This document shows, piece by piece, positions 36,287-43,871 of a DNA stretch of 64,000 nt (its first letter is position 1; each line of letters opens with the position of its first letter). Both the position numbers and the translations under genes were made by a program. Location of the stretch: NCBI GenBank assembly GCA_964595575.1, contig CAZQRA010000002.1, forward strand, positions 59,914-123,913. The letters run 5' to 3'. The notes under the pieces are model-generated. The model saw nothing but the letters and a program-made list of their open reading frames with translations, had not been told where the DNA came from and ran no database searches. The stretch is from PALSA-612 sp964595575. Its GTDB lineage: Bacteria > Actinomycetota > Thermoleophilia > Gaiellales > Gaiellaceae.

Positions 36287-36370
36287 CTAGAAGGGGCCCC
36301 AGCCGCTACCGCCCGCGACCGCCGCGGCGATGGCCGCGCCGACCAGGGCGAGCCGAGCGAGTGCCGCCAT
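36287..36370 (-). CDS. Small hydrophobic peptide (27 aa), candidate signal peptide gene
   Basis: Too short for ordinary gene calling. ATG at 36370 is preceded by a strong ribosome site (AAGGGAGGTGGCGCC). The peptide begins MAALARLALV, has an Ala-rich hydrophobic core, and ends GGSGWGPF before TAG. One arginine at position 6 and no acidic residues. It has its own promoter (see 36433-36462) and lies divergent from the XRE-TPR gene, the arrangement of SHP peptides beside Rgg regulators. A short membrane peptide or leader ORF is the alternative. No homologue is known to me. Confidence 0.55.
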   Translation of the reverse strand: MAALARLALVGAAIAAAVAGGSGWGPF

Positions 36371-36432
36371 GGCGCCACCTCCCTTCCGTAGCTCGGGCCC
36401 GAGCGCGCTCGGGCAGGTCTCTCCGTGCCCGG

Positions 36433-36462
36433 GATACAGGCCCTTTTGTCGACTTTTGTCAA
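36433..36462 (-). promoter_or_regulatory. Promoter of the small peptide with a 10-base-spaced direct repeat
   Basis: On the minus strand a consensus -35 TTGACA (36462-36457) is followed after 18 bases by TGTATC (36438-36433). Two exact copies of CTTTTGTC (plus-strand reading) at 36443-36450 and 36453-36460 are offset by 10 bases, one helical turn, and fill the spacer and the -35. They are a natural operator for the adjacent XRE-TPR protein. On the plus strand TTGACT (36479-36484) and CAGGAT (36502-36507), 17 bases apart, would start transcription near 36514, at the XRE-TPR GTG. Confidence 0.55.
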
Positions 36463-36515
36463 GCCCCAGGGACGGACGTTGACTCCGTCCGGCCCAGAGG
36501 CCAGGATTGGGAGCC

Positions 36516-37853
36516 GTGACCGACGCGACGGAGCGGCCGAAGAGCGGGGTCGAGACCCTAGGGCAGCGGCTTCGCCGGCTTCGCAAGGAGCGCGGCCTCT
36601 CCCAGCGCGACCTCGCCCGCGCCGGCGTCTCCTACGCCTACGTCTCCCGCATCGAGAAGGGGACGCGCCAGCCCTCCGTCAAGGTGCTACGCAGGCTCGC
36701 CCGAGCGCTGGGCGTGTCCGCCGAGTACCTGGAGACCGGCCTCCACGTGGGCCCCCGCGAGCGGCGGGAGATGCGGCTCCGGGACGCCGAGCTCTCCCTC
36801 CGCCTGGAGGAGACGACGGCCTCCGCCGAGCGCGCCCTGGCCGCCATCCTCGAGGAGGCGGAGCGCGACGGGGATCGCGCCGGCGCCGCCCGCGCCCGGG
36901 CGGGGCTCGCCCTGGCCGCCCTCCGCCGGGGAGAGTACGCCCGGGCCATCGCCGAGCTAGAGACGGTCGTGAGCTCGCAGGCGGTGTCGCCGTCCTCCCA
37001 TCCTGAGCTTTTCGGGATGCTCGGGCGCGCCTACGCGGGAGCAGGCGACCCCCAGCGGGCGATCTCCCTCTTCGAGGAGTGCCTGGGGCGCCTCGACCGA
37101 GACGACCTGGCCCAGCGCCAAAGCGCCGTCCGCTTCTCCCTCTACCTCAGCTACGCCTTGGCCGATGCCGGCGACCTCGACCGCGCCAGAGGTCTCCTCT
37201 CCCAGGTCCTGGCCGAGGCGGACGAACTGATCGATCCCTACATGCGCGTGCGCCTGTACTGGTCGCAGGCGAGGCTCGCTGCCCAGCTCGACGACCCTTC
37301 CAGCGCCCTCCACAACCTGCGACAGGCGGTGGCCTTGTTGGAGGCGACTGAGGATCGCCGCCAGCTGGGACGGGCTCACTTGCTGTGGGCGGAGATCCTC
37401 GTCCTCGAGGGTCGAACGGAGGAAGCCTCCTCCCACCTTGCCCTGGCCGAGGACTGCCTGGCGAAGGACCCCGACCACGAGGATCGGTGCTGGCTCCTTG
37501 CCCGCAAGGCCCTCCAGGCAGGGAGGAGCGGCCGGGGAGAGGAGGCGGTCAGCTTGGCTCGGCAAGCGCTCGACCTGCTGGGGGATCACGATCCCCGCGA
37601 GCAGGGCGTCGCCCGCTGGGCGCTTGGGCTCGGGCTCGCTGCCAGGGGCGACCTGGACGGCGCCGAGGAGGCGCTGACGACGGCCCTCGACCTCCTCTGC
37701 CGGGCTACGAGCTTCCGGGAGGCGATCGAGGCCTCGCGGGACTGGGCCTCGATCCTGAGGAGCGCAGGGAGGATGAGCGAGGCCCTGGCCGTGCTCGAGC
37801 GGGCGACCGAGCTCTCCCGCCGCCTCTCCCTCCGTCTTCCCAGCCCAAGCTAG
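36516..37853 (+). CDS. XRE-TPR transcriptional regulator (RRNPP-like architecture)
   Basis: About 445 residues. XRE helix-turn-helix at about 15-75 (LGQRLRRLRKERGLSQRDLA, SYAYVSRIEKGTRQPSVKVL), then a linker and a helical repeat region of roughly eight TPR units from about 125 to the end (ARAGLALAALRRGEYARAIAELE, GRAYAGAGDPQRAISLFEECL and so on). HTH plus C-terminal TPR is the layout of Rgg, PlcR, NprR and related peptide-sensing regulators. GTG 36516 fits a leaderless promoter; TTG 36507 is an alternative. A divergent small-peptide gene lies 145 bases away. The peptide-sensing role is inference; many XRE-TPR proteins have other ligands. Confidence 0.88.
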   Translation: MTDATERPKSGVETLGQRLRRLRKERGLSQRDLARAGVSYAYVSRIEKGTRQPSVKVLRRLARALGVSAEYLETGLHVGPRERREMRLRDAELSLRLEETTASAERALAAILEEAERDGDRAGAARARAGLALAALRRGEYARAIAELETVVSSQAVSPSSHPELFGMLGRAYAGAGDPQRAISLFEECLGRLDRDDLAQRQSAVRFSLYLSYALADAGDLDRARGLLSQVLAEADELIDPYMRVRLYWSQARLAAQLDDPSSALHNLRQAVALLEATEDRRQLGRAHLLWAEILVLEGRTEEASSHLALAEDCLAKDPDHEDRCWLLARKALQAGRSGRGEEAVSLARQALDLLGDHDPREQGVARWALGLGLAARGDLDGAEEALTTALDLLCRATSFREAIEASRDWASILRSAGRMSEALAVLERATELSRRLSLRLPSPS

Positions 37854-37955
37854 CTCGCCCGCGCTGCCTGGAGGCAGCGGGCGCCCGCTCCGTTCCCTCT
37901 CCCGGGGGAAGGGCGGGGCTCGAGGCTCCCTGTCTACCCGTCGATGGAAGGAACC

Positions 37956-38228
37956 GTGGACATCCCTCCCTCCCCGCGGCGCCCCCTGGGGCTTCTCCTC
38001 CTCGACCGCGGTCTCATCACCCCCGGCCAGCTGCGGGAGGCCCTGGCCGAGCAGGAGAGGACCGGCTGGCGCCTGGGCGAGATCCTCGTCCACCACGGCT
38101 GGCTGTCCTTGGCCTCACTCCACGCCGCTCTCGCCCAGCAGCACGGCCTCGACCTCGACGGCGAGAGGAGTCTCCGCCGTCGACTCCGGGGCGTCGAGGG
38201 GGACGGGGCCCGGGGAGAGGCGGCCTAG
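37956..38228 (+). CDS. Stand-alone MshEN domain protein, probable cyclic-di-GMP receptor
   Basis: 90 residues. Two adjoining 24-residue motifs separated by 5 residues match the MshEN cyclic-di-GMP-binding pattern RLGx2Lx10Lx3Lx2Q: the first begins PLGLLLLDRGL and ends LREALAEQ, the second begins RLGEILVHHGWL and ends LHAALAQQ. In MshE this domain is the N-terminus of a pilus ATPase; here it stands alone with a basic tail. The first motif has Pro instead of Arg. GTG 37956 has GGAAGGA just upstream; an in-frame ATG at 37944 lacks one. It follows XRE-TPR and HD-GYP genes, suggesting a cyclic-di-GMP module. Confidence 0.8.
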   Translation: MDIPPSPRRPLGLLLLDRGLITPGQLREALAEQERTGWRLGEILVHHGWLSLASLHAALAQQHGLDLDGERSLRRRLRGVEGDGARGEAA

Positions 38229-38324
38229 GCTCGGATCGACCCCCTGCCCTGCGCGGGCCTCTCGTCGGGCATCCGCCTGCGCTCGGCCGCGGTGGCCGAG
38301 GCGCGCGAGCGGAGCGGCCGTCCA

Positions 38325-38397
38325 TGGAGCCGACGGGACTCGAACCCGTGACCTTTTGGCTGCCAGCCAAACGCTCTCCCAGCTGAGCTACGGCCCC
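38325..38397 (-). tRNA. tRNA-Ala (anticodon GGC)
   Basis: Cloverleaf on the minus strand: acceptor GGGGCCG pairs with CGGCTCC including the G3-U70 wobble that identifies alanine tRNAs, D-arm GCTCAGCTGGGAGAGC, anticodon stem TTTGG/CCAAA with loop CTGGCAG (anticodon GGC), T-arm GGGTTCGAGTCCC, discriminator A. The 3' CCA is not encoded. Confidence 0.97.
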
Positions 38398-38418
38398 GTG
38401 CGAGGACTCAGTCTAGCG

Positions 38419-38775
38419 TCAGGCAGTCGCCGCCTCGAGCTCGACGGAGGGGACGTCCGCCCACAGCTCCTCCAGCCGGTAGAAGCGGCGGGTCTCGGGA
38501 GTGAACACGTGGAACACCACGTCCAGGTAGTCGGCCACGATCCAGGTCGCCTCCCGCTCGCCCTCGACCGAGCGCGGCAGGGCCCGCGCCTCCCTCTTGA
38601 GCCTGCCCACCACCTCGTCGAAGATGGCCTTGGTCTGGCGGGGGTTCTGGCCGGTGCAGATGACGAAGTAGTCGGTGTAGGCGCAGACAGGCCGCATGTC
38701 GAGGATAACGACGTCTCTCGCCAGCTTGGCCTTGGCGAGATCGGCGATGCGGCGGGCCTGTTCTAGCGAGCTCAG
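38419..38775 (-). CDS. rsfS: Ribosomal silencing factor RsfS, probable CTG start
   Basis: Binds L14 of the large subunit and blocks subunit joining in starvation. The conserved core is TDYFVICTG, KAIFDEVVGRLK, WIVADYLDVVFHVFTPETRRFYRLEELWADVP. The first ATG (38697) would remove the family's N-terminal helix, yet the frame upstream reads ARRIADLAKAKLARDVVILD, as expected for RsfS, with no ATG, GTG or TTG. A CTG at 38775, 11 bases after AAGGAG, gives a normal 118-residue protein (M/LSSLEQARRIADLAKAK). Follows nadD, as in many bacteria. Confidence 0.9.
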   Translation of the reverse strand: MSSLEQARRIADLAKAKLARDVVILDMRPVCAYTDYFVICTGQNPRQTKAIFDEVVGRLKREARALPRSVEGEREATWIVADYLDVVFHVFTPETRRFYRLEELWADVPSVELEAATA

Positions 38776-38824
38776 GTCGGGTCTCTCTCCTTGGGGATAC
38801 TCGAGGCCAAGTCTAGCTCGCCTC

Positions 38825-39379
38825 CTACGGGCGGCGATAGAGCTGCAGGCGGGCGATCTCCCGGGCGACGGCCTCGGGGACGAGCCCCTCGATCGGCTCC
38901 CCAGCCGCCACCCGGCGGCGCACCTCGCTGGAGGAGACCTCCACCGGCTCGATCTCGAAGAAGACCACCCGCTCAGGACGGCTGACCTGCGCCAGCACGC
39001 GCTGGAGCTGCTCCTTCGGGTAACCGGGCCGGGTGGCTACGCCCAGGCGAGCGAGCTCGAGCACCGCCTCCGGCTCCTTCCACTCGAGGAAGGAGACGAA
39101 CTCGTCGGCCCCCACGAGAAAGAGGGGATCGGGGTAGCGACCCTCCCGCAGGAGGTCGACCGTGCGGGGGTGGAGGTCGAGCTCGACCTCGTACCCTGGG
39201 AACGCCGTGCGGGCGAGGGCCAAGCGGGTCTCGGCCGGAGTCGACACCTCCTTGTGGCCCGGCCTAGCCACCACCAAGATCACCAGCCTGTCGAAGGAGA
39301 ACCGGCGCTCTGCCCCCCGGAGGAGGGCCACGTGCCCCAGGTGGGGAGGATCGAACCGCCCGCCGAAGAGCCCGGTCAC
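38825..39379 (-). CDS. nadD: Nicotinate-nucleotide adenylyltransferase
   Basis: Adenylylates nicotinate mononucleotide in NAD synthesis. Nucleotidyltransferase motifs GGRFDPPHLGHV and, near the end, EVSSSEVRRRVAAGEPIEGLVPEAV (ISST-type motif). 184 residues, normal. GTG start overlapping the obg stop. Part of the conserved rplU-rpmA-obg-nadD-rsfS order. Confidence 0.95.
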   Translation of the reverse strand: MTGLFGGRFDPPHLGHVALLRGAERRFSFDRLVILVVARPGHKEVSTPAETRLALARTAFPGYEVELDLHPRTVDLLREGRYPDPLFLVGADEFVSFLEWKEPEAVLELARLGVATRPGYPKEQLQRVLAQVSRPERVVFFEIEPVEVSSSEVRRRVAAGEPIEGLVPEAVAREIARLQLYRRP

Positions 39380-40566
39380 GGCCCGTACTCCTGCACCTCG
39401 TCCCCGACCACGACCTCGTCCCCGGCCTTGGCCCCCGCTGCCCTCAGCGCCTCCGCCAGCGCCTCGGGGCTGGGCGGCCTCCCGACCACCCGAAACCCCC
39501 GGTCGGTACGGAGAATGCGGAACGGAGCTCGCCGGGGACGGGGTCGGTAGACGAGGTAGTCGGCCAGATCCGAGCGATTGGGAGGCGACTCGGACAGGGG
39601 CGGAACTAGGCGGAAGAGCCCTCGGCTCAGCTCCTCGATACCCTCACCGGTGAGGCAGGAGACCGCAAAGACGCCCGCAACCTGCGGCTCCCCGAGGGGG
39701 AGCGAGGGCAAGGCCGGGCAGAGGTCGATCTTGTTGAGGACGACGATCTCCGGTAGCTCTTCCAGCCCGGCACCGTACTCGGCCAGCTCCCGGCGAATGG
39801 TGCGGTAGCGTCCTGCGGGATTCTCGGCGGCAGCGTCGATGACGTGGACGAGGGCGCGGGCCCGCTCCAGGTGGGCGAGGAACTCATGGCCGAGGCCCGC
39901 GCCTCTCGCCGCCCCCTCGATCAAGCCGGGAACGTCGGCCACCACGAGCTGGCGCCCATCGGGCGCCTCCACCGTGCCCAGCGCCGGCTCGAGGGTGGTG
40001 AAGGGGTAGTCGGCCACCTTGGGCCGGGCGGCAGACAGCCGTCGCAGGAGAGAGGACTTCCCCGCGTTAGGCAGACCCACCAAGGCAGCATCGACGAGGA
40101 GCTTCAGCCGTAGCTCGATCTCTGCCTCCTCGCCGGGAAGACCCGTCTCCGCCACCCGCGGCGCCCGCCGAGTAGGCCCGGCGAAGCGCTTGTTGCCCCG
40201 GCCGCCGGCTCCCCCCTGGGCCACTACCACCCGCGCCCCCGGGTGGGCGAGATCGGCGATCAGCTGTCCCTCCCTGTCTACGACCTGGGTACCCACGGGT
40301 ACCCGCAGCACCAGGTCCTGCCCGCGAGCCCCGTGGCGGCCGCCTCCCCGGCCGTGCCCGCCCCGACCGGCGCGGAAGACCCGTCGGGCCTGGAAGGCGG
40401 AGAGATCGCGGAGGTCGGGGTCGGCGACGAGCACCACGTCCCCGCCTCGACCGCCGTCGCCGCCGTCGGGGCCGCCCCGGGGCACGTGCTTTTCCCGACG
40501 GAAGCTGATCGCGCCGTCGCCGCCCCGCCCCGCCCGCACGAGGATGCGGGCGCGGTCGTGGAACAT
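39376..40566 (-). CDS. obg: GTPase Obg/CgtA
   Basis: Ribosome-assembly and stringent-response GTPase. Glycine-rich Obg fold (about 1-155), then the G domain: GLPNAGKSS (Lys170), DVPG, NKID and SCLTGEG; the C-terminal OCT domain (about 325-396) contains YRPRPRRAPFRILRTDRGFRVVG. 396 residues. Lies directly after rpmA, the most common context. Confidence 0.96.
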   Translation of the reverse strand: MFHDRARILVRAGRGGDGAISFRREKHVPRGGPDGGDGGRGGDVVLVADPDLRDLSAFQARRVFRAGRGGHGRGGGRHGARGQDLVLRVPVGTQVVDREGQLIADLAHPGARVVVAQGGAGGRGNKRFAGPTRRAPRVAETGLPGEEAEIELRLKLLVDAALVGLPNAGKSSLLRRLSAARPKVADYPFTTLEPALGTVEAPDGRQLVVADVPGLIEGAARGAGLGHEFLAHLERARALVHVIDAAAENPAGRYRTIRRELAEYGAGLEELPEIVVLNKIDLCPALPSLPLGEPQVAGVFAVSCLTGEGIEELSRGLFRLVPPLSESPPNRSDLADYLVYRPRPRRAPFRILRTDRGFRVVGRPPSPEALAEALRAAGAKAGDEVVVGDEVQEYGP

Positions 40567-40569
40567 GCC

Positions 40570-40815
40570 CTAGACGACCGCCACGTAGCGGCGATCGCCG
40601 CTCGAGCGGAACTCGACCCGTCCGTCCCGGGCGGCGAAGATGGTGTCGTCACGACCGATCCCCGTCCCCGGCCCGGGCCGAAAGCGGGTGCCGCGCTGGC
40701 GAACGAGGATCATGCCGGCCCGCACCTGTTGGCCGGAGAAGATCTTGACCCCCAACATCTTGGGGTTGGAGTCGCGGCCGTTCCGCGACGAGCCAAGCCC
40801 TTTCTTGTGCGCCAT
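40570..40815 (-). CDS. rpmA: Ribosomal protein L27
   Basis: 81 residues. Begins MAHKKGLGSSRNGRDSNPK, so the N-terminus starts directly as in the mature form and there is no Firmicutes-type prepeptide. FSGQQVRAGMILVRQRGTRF and GIGRDDTIFAARDG are family motifs. ATG two bases from the rplU stop codon. Confidence 0.97.
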   Translation of the reverse strand: MAHKKGLGSSRNGRDSNPKMLGVKIFSGQQVRAGMILVRQRGTRFRPGPGTGIGRDDTIFAARDGRVEFRSSGDRRYVAVV

Positions 40816-41244
40816 CTACGCCTCTTTCGCTTCCTTGGGTTGCCTCTTCGTCGATCCCCTCTCGCTCTTTTCGCTTCCCTTCGCCCTCGCGGAGGGGCGG
40901 GAGCCCTGCCGCCTCCCCGCCCTGGCCTCGGCTAGGGCCTTGTCCCCGACGGCGGTGATCTCGATCTCGGTCAAGCGGCTCCTGTAGCCCCGGTGGCGGC
41001 GGTAGCCGGTCTTGGGCTTGTACTTGCCGATGCGGATCTTGTCCCCGAGGACGTTGCGCACCACCGTGGCCGTCACCTGCGTGTCCTGGGGCGACAGGTC
41101 GGCCTTCCCCTCGCCCCCCACGAAGAGGACGCGGGGGTGGAAGGTAGCGGCCTCCGGGTGGGGGAGGCGGTCGACGAGCAACCGCTGCCCCTCGCAGACG
41201 CGGTACTGCTTGCCGCCAACACTGATGATCGCGTACGTACTCAT
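40816..41244 (-). CDS. rplU: Ribosomal protein L21 with basic C-terminal extension
   Basis: L21 core (about 1-102): YAIISVGGKQYRVCEGQRLLVD and KYKPKTGYRRHRGYRSRLTEIEI. A Lys/Arg/Ser-rich tail of about 40 residues (RQGSRPSARAKGSEKSERG...) makes 142 residues against the usual ~103; such tails are common in actinobacterial ribosomal proteins. Preceded by a hairpin with a T run (41261-41286). Confidence 0.96.
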   Translation of the reverse strand: MSTYAIISVGGKQYRVCEGQRLLVDRLPHPEAATFHPRVLFVGGEGKADLSPQDTQVTATVVRNVLGDKIRIGKYKPKTGYRRHRGYRSRLTEIEITAVGDKALAEARAGRRQGSRPSARAKGSEKSERGSTKRQPKEAKEA

Positions 41245-41260
41245 AGCCGGGATCGCCGCG

Positions 41261-41286
41261 GAAAAAGCGCGGGCGGACAGCCCGCG
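41261..41286 (-). terminator. Hairpin with T5 tract 17 bases before rplU (terminator or attenuator)
   Basis: Arms at 41268-41274 and 41280-41286 (CGCGGGC/GCCCGCG) with a 5-base loop, followed on the minus strand by CTTTTT. It is the most canonical Rho-independent terminator in the window. It could end the hydrolase transcript, but the U run is only 17 bases before the rplU ATG, leaving no room for a promoter, so it may act as an attenuator in the leader of rplU-rpmA-obg. Confidence 0.7.
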
Positions 41287-41298
41287 ACCTCCCCAACT

Positions 41299-42321
41299 CT
41301 AGCGCACGCCGGCAGCGTGAAGCACCCGCACCAGGAAGGAGCCCACCCGCAAGAGCTCGACGGCGGCCCGGGCAGAGCGGCGGGCGTCGGCGTGCGCGAG
41401 CGCCTCGCTGACAGTGACTCGCACCAGGGGGGAGGCGCGGGCGAGGGCCAGGGCGTGCTCCAAGGGGAAGTACTTGTCCCGGGGGTCGACCAGGAGCTCG
41501 ACCGGCGCCCGCAGGCGCCCTGCTCCCTTGACCGGCGACAGGCGGTCCACCTTCGCCCGTGACCCCTCCGGAAGGGCCGCGTAGAGGGCGTCGAACCTGC
41601 CTGGGTCGCGATTGGCGAGGAGGGCGAGGGCCGCCCGGGCCTCCTCCCCCAGCCCCGCGACCTGGAGCCCGCGGAGGGGAGCGAGCGGGTCAGGATCGTC
41701 CTCGGCTACCCCCTCCAGCGCCTGGGCCAGAGCTTCCTCCCCCTGCCCCTCGTCGAGCCCGGCGCACACCGAGCGGGCCACGCACAGGGCCAGGAACGGC
41801 CCCGCGGGATAGCGGCGGAGCTCGCCTCGAGCCTCGTAGGTGCCGGTGGTGGCCAGCCGGATGAGGTCGCGGAGGTCCGTGTAGCAGGTGGTGCCGGCCA
41901 CCACGGACACCTGCTCCGCCAGGTCGGGCTCCTCGGCGGCGAGGAGGGCCAGGGTCGTTCCGCTGGAGATGCCGAGGAGGGCGACCTTTCCCCCCTCCGC
42001 CAGCTCCTGGGCAGAGGCGACCGTGGAGCGGACGCCGGTCCAGGTCACCTCGCCCTGGGCAAGACCGGGAAGATCGGGGACGAGGACGGAGAACCCTGCC
42101 CGGGCGATCCCGCGAGCCAGCTGGACGAGCCGGGGGTGGCGGCGACCGAGGGGAGTCGCCCCGTTGAGGAGGAGGGCCCGAGGAGCGTCCCTCGGACGGC
42201 GGGGGAGGTAGGCCGTGGCGGGGTAGCCGGCCGCCTGGGTCTCCTCCTCCCGCGGGGAGACCGTGCACAGGGCGACGAGGGGAGCGAGCCCGGGCAGCCG
42301 GAACGCCCAGGCGCCGATCAC
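41299..42321 (-). CDS. Alpha/beta hydrolase
   Basis: 340 residues, serine-hydrolase fold. Strand beta3 to nucleophile: LLLNGATPLGRR, VLVPDLPGLAQGE, and the elbow LLGISSGTTLALL (GxSxG). Acid in VDPRDKYFP and histidine in ALAHADARR complete the triad. The N-terminus is hydrophobic (MIGAWAFRLPGLAPLVALC), possibly a membrane anchor or signal. Substrate unknown. Divergent from the transporter gene, 78 bases apart. Confidence 0.85.
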   Translation of the reverse strand: MIGAWAFRLPGLAPLVALCTVSPREEETQAAGYPATAYLPRRPRDAPRALLLNGATPLGRRHPRLVQLARGIARAGFSVLVPDLPGLAQGEVTWTGVRSTVASAQELAEGGKVALLGISSGTTLALLAAEEPDLAEQVSVVAGTTCYTDLRDLIRLATTGTYEARGELRRYPAGPFLALCVARSVCAGLDEGQGEEALAQALEGVAEDDPDPLAPLRGLQVAGLGEEARAALALLANRDPGRFDALYAALPEGSRAKVDRLSPVKGAGRLRAPVELLVDPRDKYFPLEHALALARASPLVRVTVSEALAHADARRSARAAVELLRVGSFLVRVLHAAGVR

Positions 42322-42378
42322 GAGCGCCCGCCAGGCCGCGTCTATCGAGGCTGGCCTTTCGATCGTCGCCAGGCTATC

Positions 42379-42398
42379 TATTGCGCACTATTGCGCAC
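42379..42398 (+). promoter_or_regulatory. Exact tandem 10-base repeat before the transporter start
   Basis: TATTGCGCAC occurs twice without spacing (42379-42388, 42389-42398), ending one base before the GTG of the transporter. A one-turn periodicity suggests an operator, and it also supplies A/T-rich steps for a -10 in a leaderless arrangement. The regulator is unknown. Confidence 0.5.
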
Positions 42399-42399
42399 C

Positions 42400-43737
42400 G
42401 TGCCGGCCCGCTCCCTCCCGCTCCCCGCCAAGCTCGCCTACGCCTCGAGCAGCCTGGGCAGCGAGGCCCTCGCCCAGAGCCGAGGGGCCTGGCTCGTCTA
42501 CTACTACGCGCCGCCGGCCGACGCCGACCTTCCCCAGCTCCTCGCTCCCGGGGTGGTGGCGGCCATCCTCCTCGCCGCTCGCGTCATCGGGTCGCTGGAC
42601 GACATCCTCATCGGCTTTTGGAGCGACCGCACGCGCTCGCGGTGGGGAAGGCGGATCCCGTTCGTGGTCGGGGGAGCGCCCCTCTGGGCCCTCTTTGCCT
42701 TCCTCCTCTTCACCCCCCCGGCGGACGCCGGAGCCGCCGCCACCGCCGTCTACCTCTTCTTCACCCTGGAGCTCCTGAACATCTTCTCCAGCCTCGCCGG
42801 GGGGCCTTACGAGGCGCTCCTACCCGAGCTGGCGACGACCAACCGCGACCGCCTCCAGATCGTGGGCATGAGGGTCTACTTCGGGGCTGCCGGGGGAGCC
42901 GTGGGTTTGGTAGGAAGCGGTCTCCTCGTCGACCTCGTGGGCTTTCAGGTCATGGCCTTGGTCATGGCCGCCCTCGCCCTGGGCTTCCGGTACCTGGGCA
43001 TCGGCGGGGTGTGGCGCGAGGCGAGGGAGACGGTCGCGCCTGCCCGAGTCTCCCTGCGGACGGCGCTCGCCGCCACCTTCGCCAACCGCCACTTCCTCGC
43101 CTTTCTTCCCAGCTTCGTCCTCTTCCAGACCGCCGTGGAGATGGTGCGAACGGTGCTTCCCTTCTACGCCGGGGAGGTGCTCGGGCGGGAGAACGAGGGC
43201 ACCTGGGTGGCCATCATGAGCGCGGTCACCATCTCGACCATGGTCGCCTCCATCCCCCTGTTCGTCGCCTTGGCTGGGCGGACGTCCAAGCGCCAGGCGT
43301 TCGCCTGGTCGATGCTCGGCTCGGCGGCCGGTTTCTCCCTGCTCTTCTTCGCCGGCTTCCTCCCCGGCATCCCCAAGGAGGCCCAGGCCCTGGCCTTGAT
43401 GGTGCTGGTGGGGATCCCGCTCGCCGGGGTCTTCCTCTTCCCTGCCAACCTCACCGCCGACATCATCGACGAGGAGCTGCAGCGAGTGGGCCTCCGCCGC
43501 GAGGCCACCTACTACGGTGCCCAGAACTTCGTGGAGCGGACGGCGACGGCGGTGGGCCAGCCGCTCGTGCTCGTCCTCCTCCTCCTGGGACGGAGCGAGG
43601 ACGACCCTCTCGGTATCCGGCTGGTCGGGCCCGTGGCCGGTCTCGTCGTCCTCGCCGGCTACCTCTCCTTCCGCCGCTACCGCCTCCCCGACGCCATCCC
43701 CCGAAGCCAGGTCGGGCACGAGCGCGCCCCGGCGTGA
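42400..43737 (+). CDS. MFS/GPH-type transporter (glycoside-pentoside-hexuronide:cation symporter family)
   Basis: 445 residues with about 12 hydrophobic segments. LGSEALAQSRGAWLVYYYAPPADADLPQLLAPGVV, IGSLDDILIGFWSDRTRSRWGRRIPFVVGGAP (family DPxxG-like motif and the RxxRWGRRRP loop) and FFTLELLNIFSSLAGGPYEALLPELATTNRDR are typical of GPH symporters. The start GTG 42400 follows the tandem repeat; the frame continues upstream but overlaps the divergent hydrolase. Ends with a short basic tail. Substrate unknown. Confidence 0.88.
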   Translation: MPARSLPLPAKLAYASSSLGSEALAQSRGAWLVYYYAPPADADLPQLLAPGVVAAILLAARVIGSLDDILIGFWSDRTRSRWGRRIPFVVGGAPLWALFAFLLFTPPADAGAAATAVYLFFTLELLNIFSSLAGGPYEALLPELATTNRDRLQIVGMRVYFGAAGGAVGLVGSGLLVDLVGFQVMALVMAALALGFRYLGIGGVWREARETVAPARVSLRTALAATFANRHFLAFLPSFVLFQTAVEMVRTVLPFYAGEVLGRENEGTWVAIMSAVTISTMVASIPLFVALAGRTSKRQAFAWSMLGSAAGFSLLFFAGFLPGIPKEAQALALMVLVGIPLAGVFLFPANLTADIIDEELQRVGLRREATYYGAQNFVERTATAVGQPLVLVLLLLGRSEDDPLGIRLVGPVAGLVVLAGYLSFRRYRLPDAIPRSQVGHERAPA

Positions 43738-43849
43738 CCGGCGAAGGGCCCCTCCCGTCCGCCCTTGTCGAGACCTGACCCCGCTACCGGGAGGCGGCGT
43801 GGAGGGCGCGGACGAGGGCCCCGTTCAGCCTCGCCAGGCCGGAAAGATC

Positions 43850-43871
43850 GTCCCCAGGAGAGCCTGGGGAC
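43850..43871. terminator. Perfect 9-base hairpin between transporter and RNase E/G gene
   Basis: GTCCCCAGG (43850-43858) and CCTGGGGAC (43863-43871) enclose a 4-base loop. On the minus strand it is followed by GATCTTT, so it best serves the end of the RNase E/G transcript; it also lies downstream of the transporter gene. Confidence 0.55.

Noticed and set aside
37854..37955. RNA gene between the XRE-TPR and MshEN genes
   Set aside because: No convincing structure beyond generic GC pairing.
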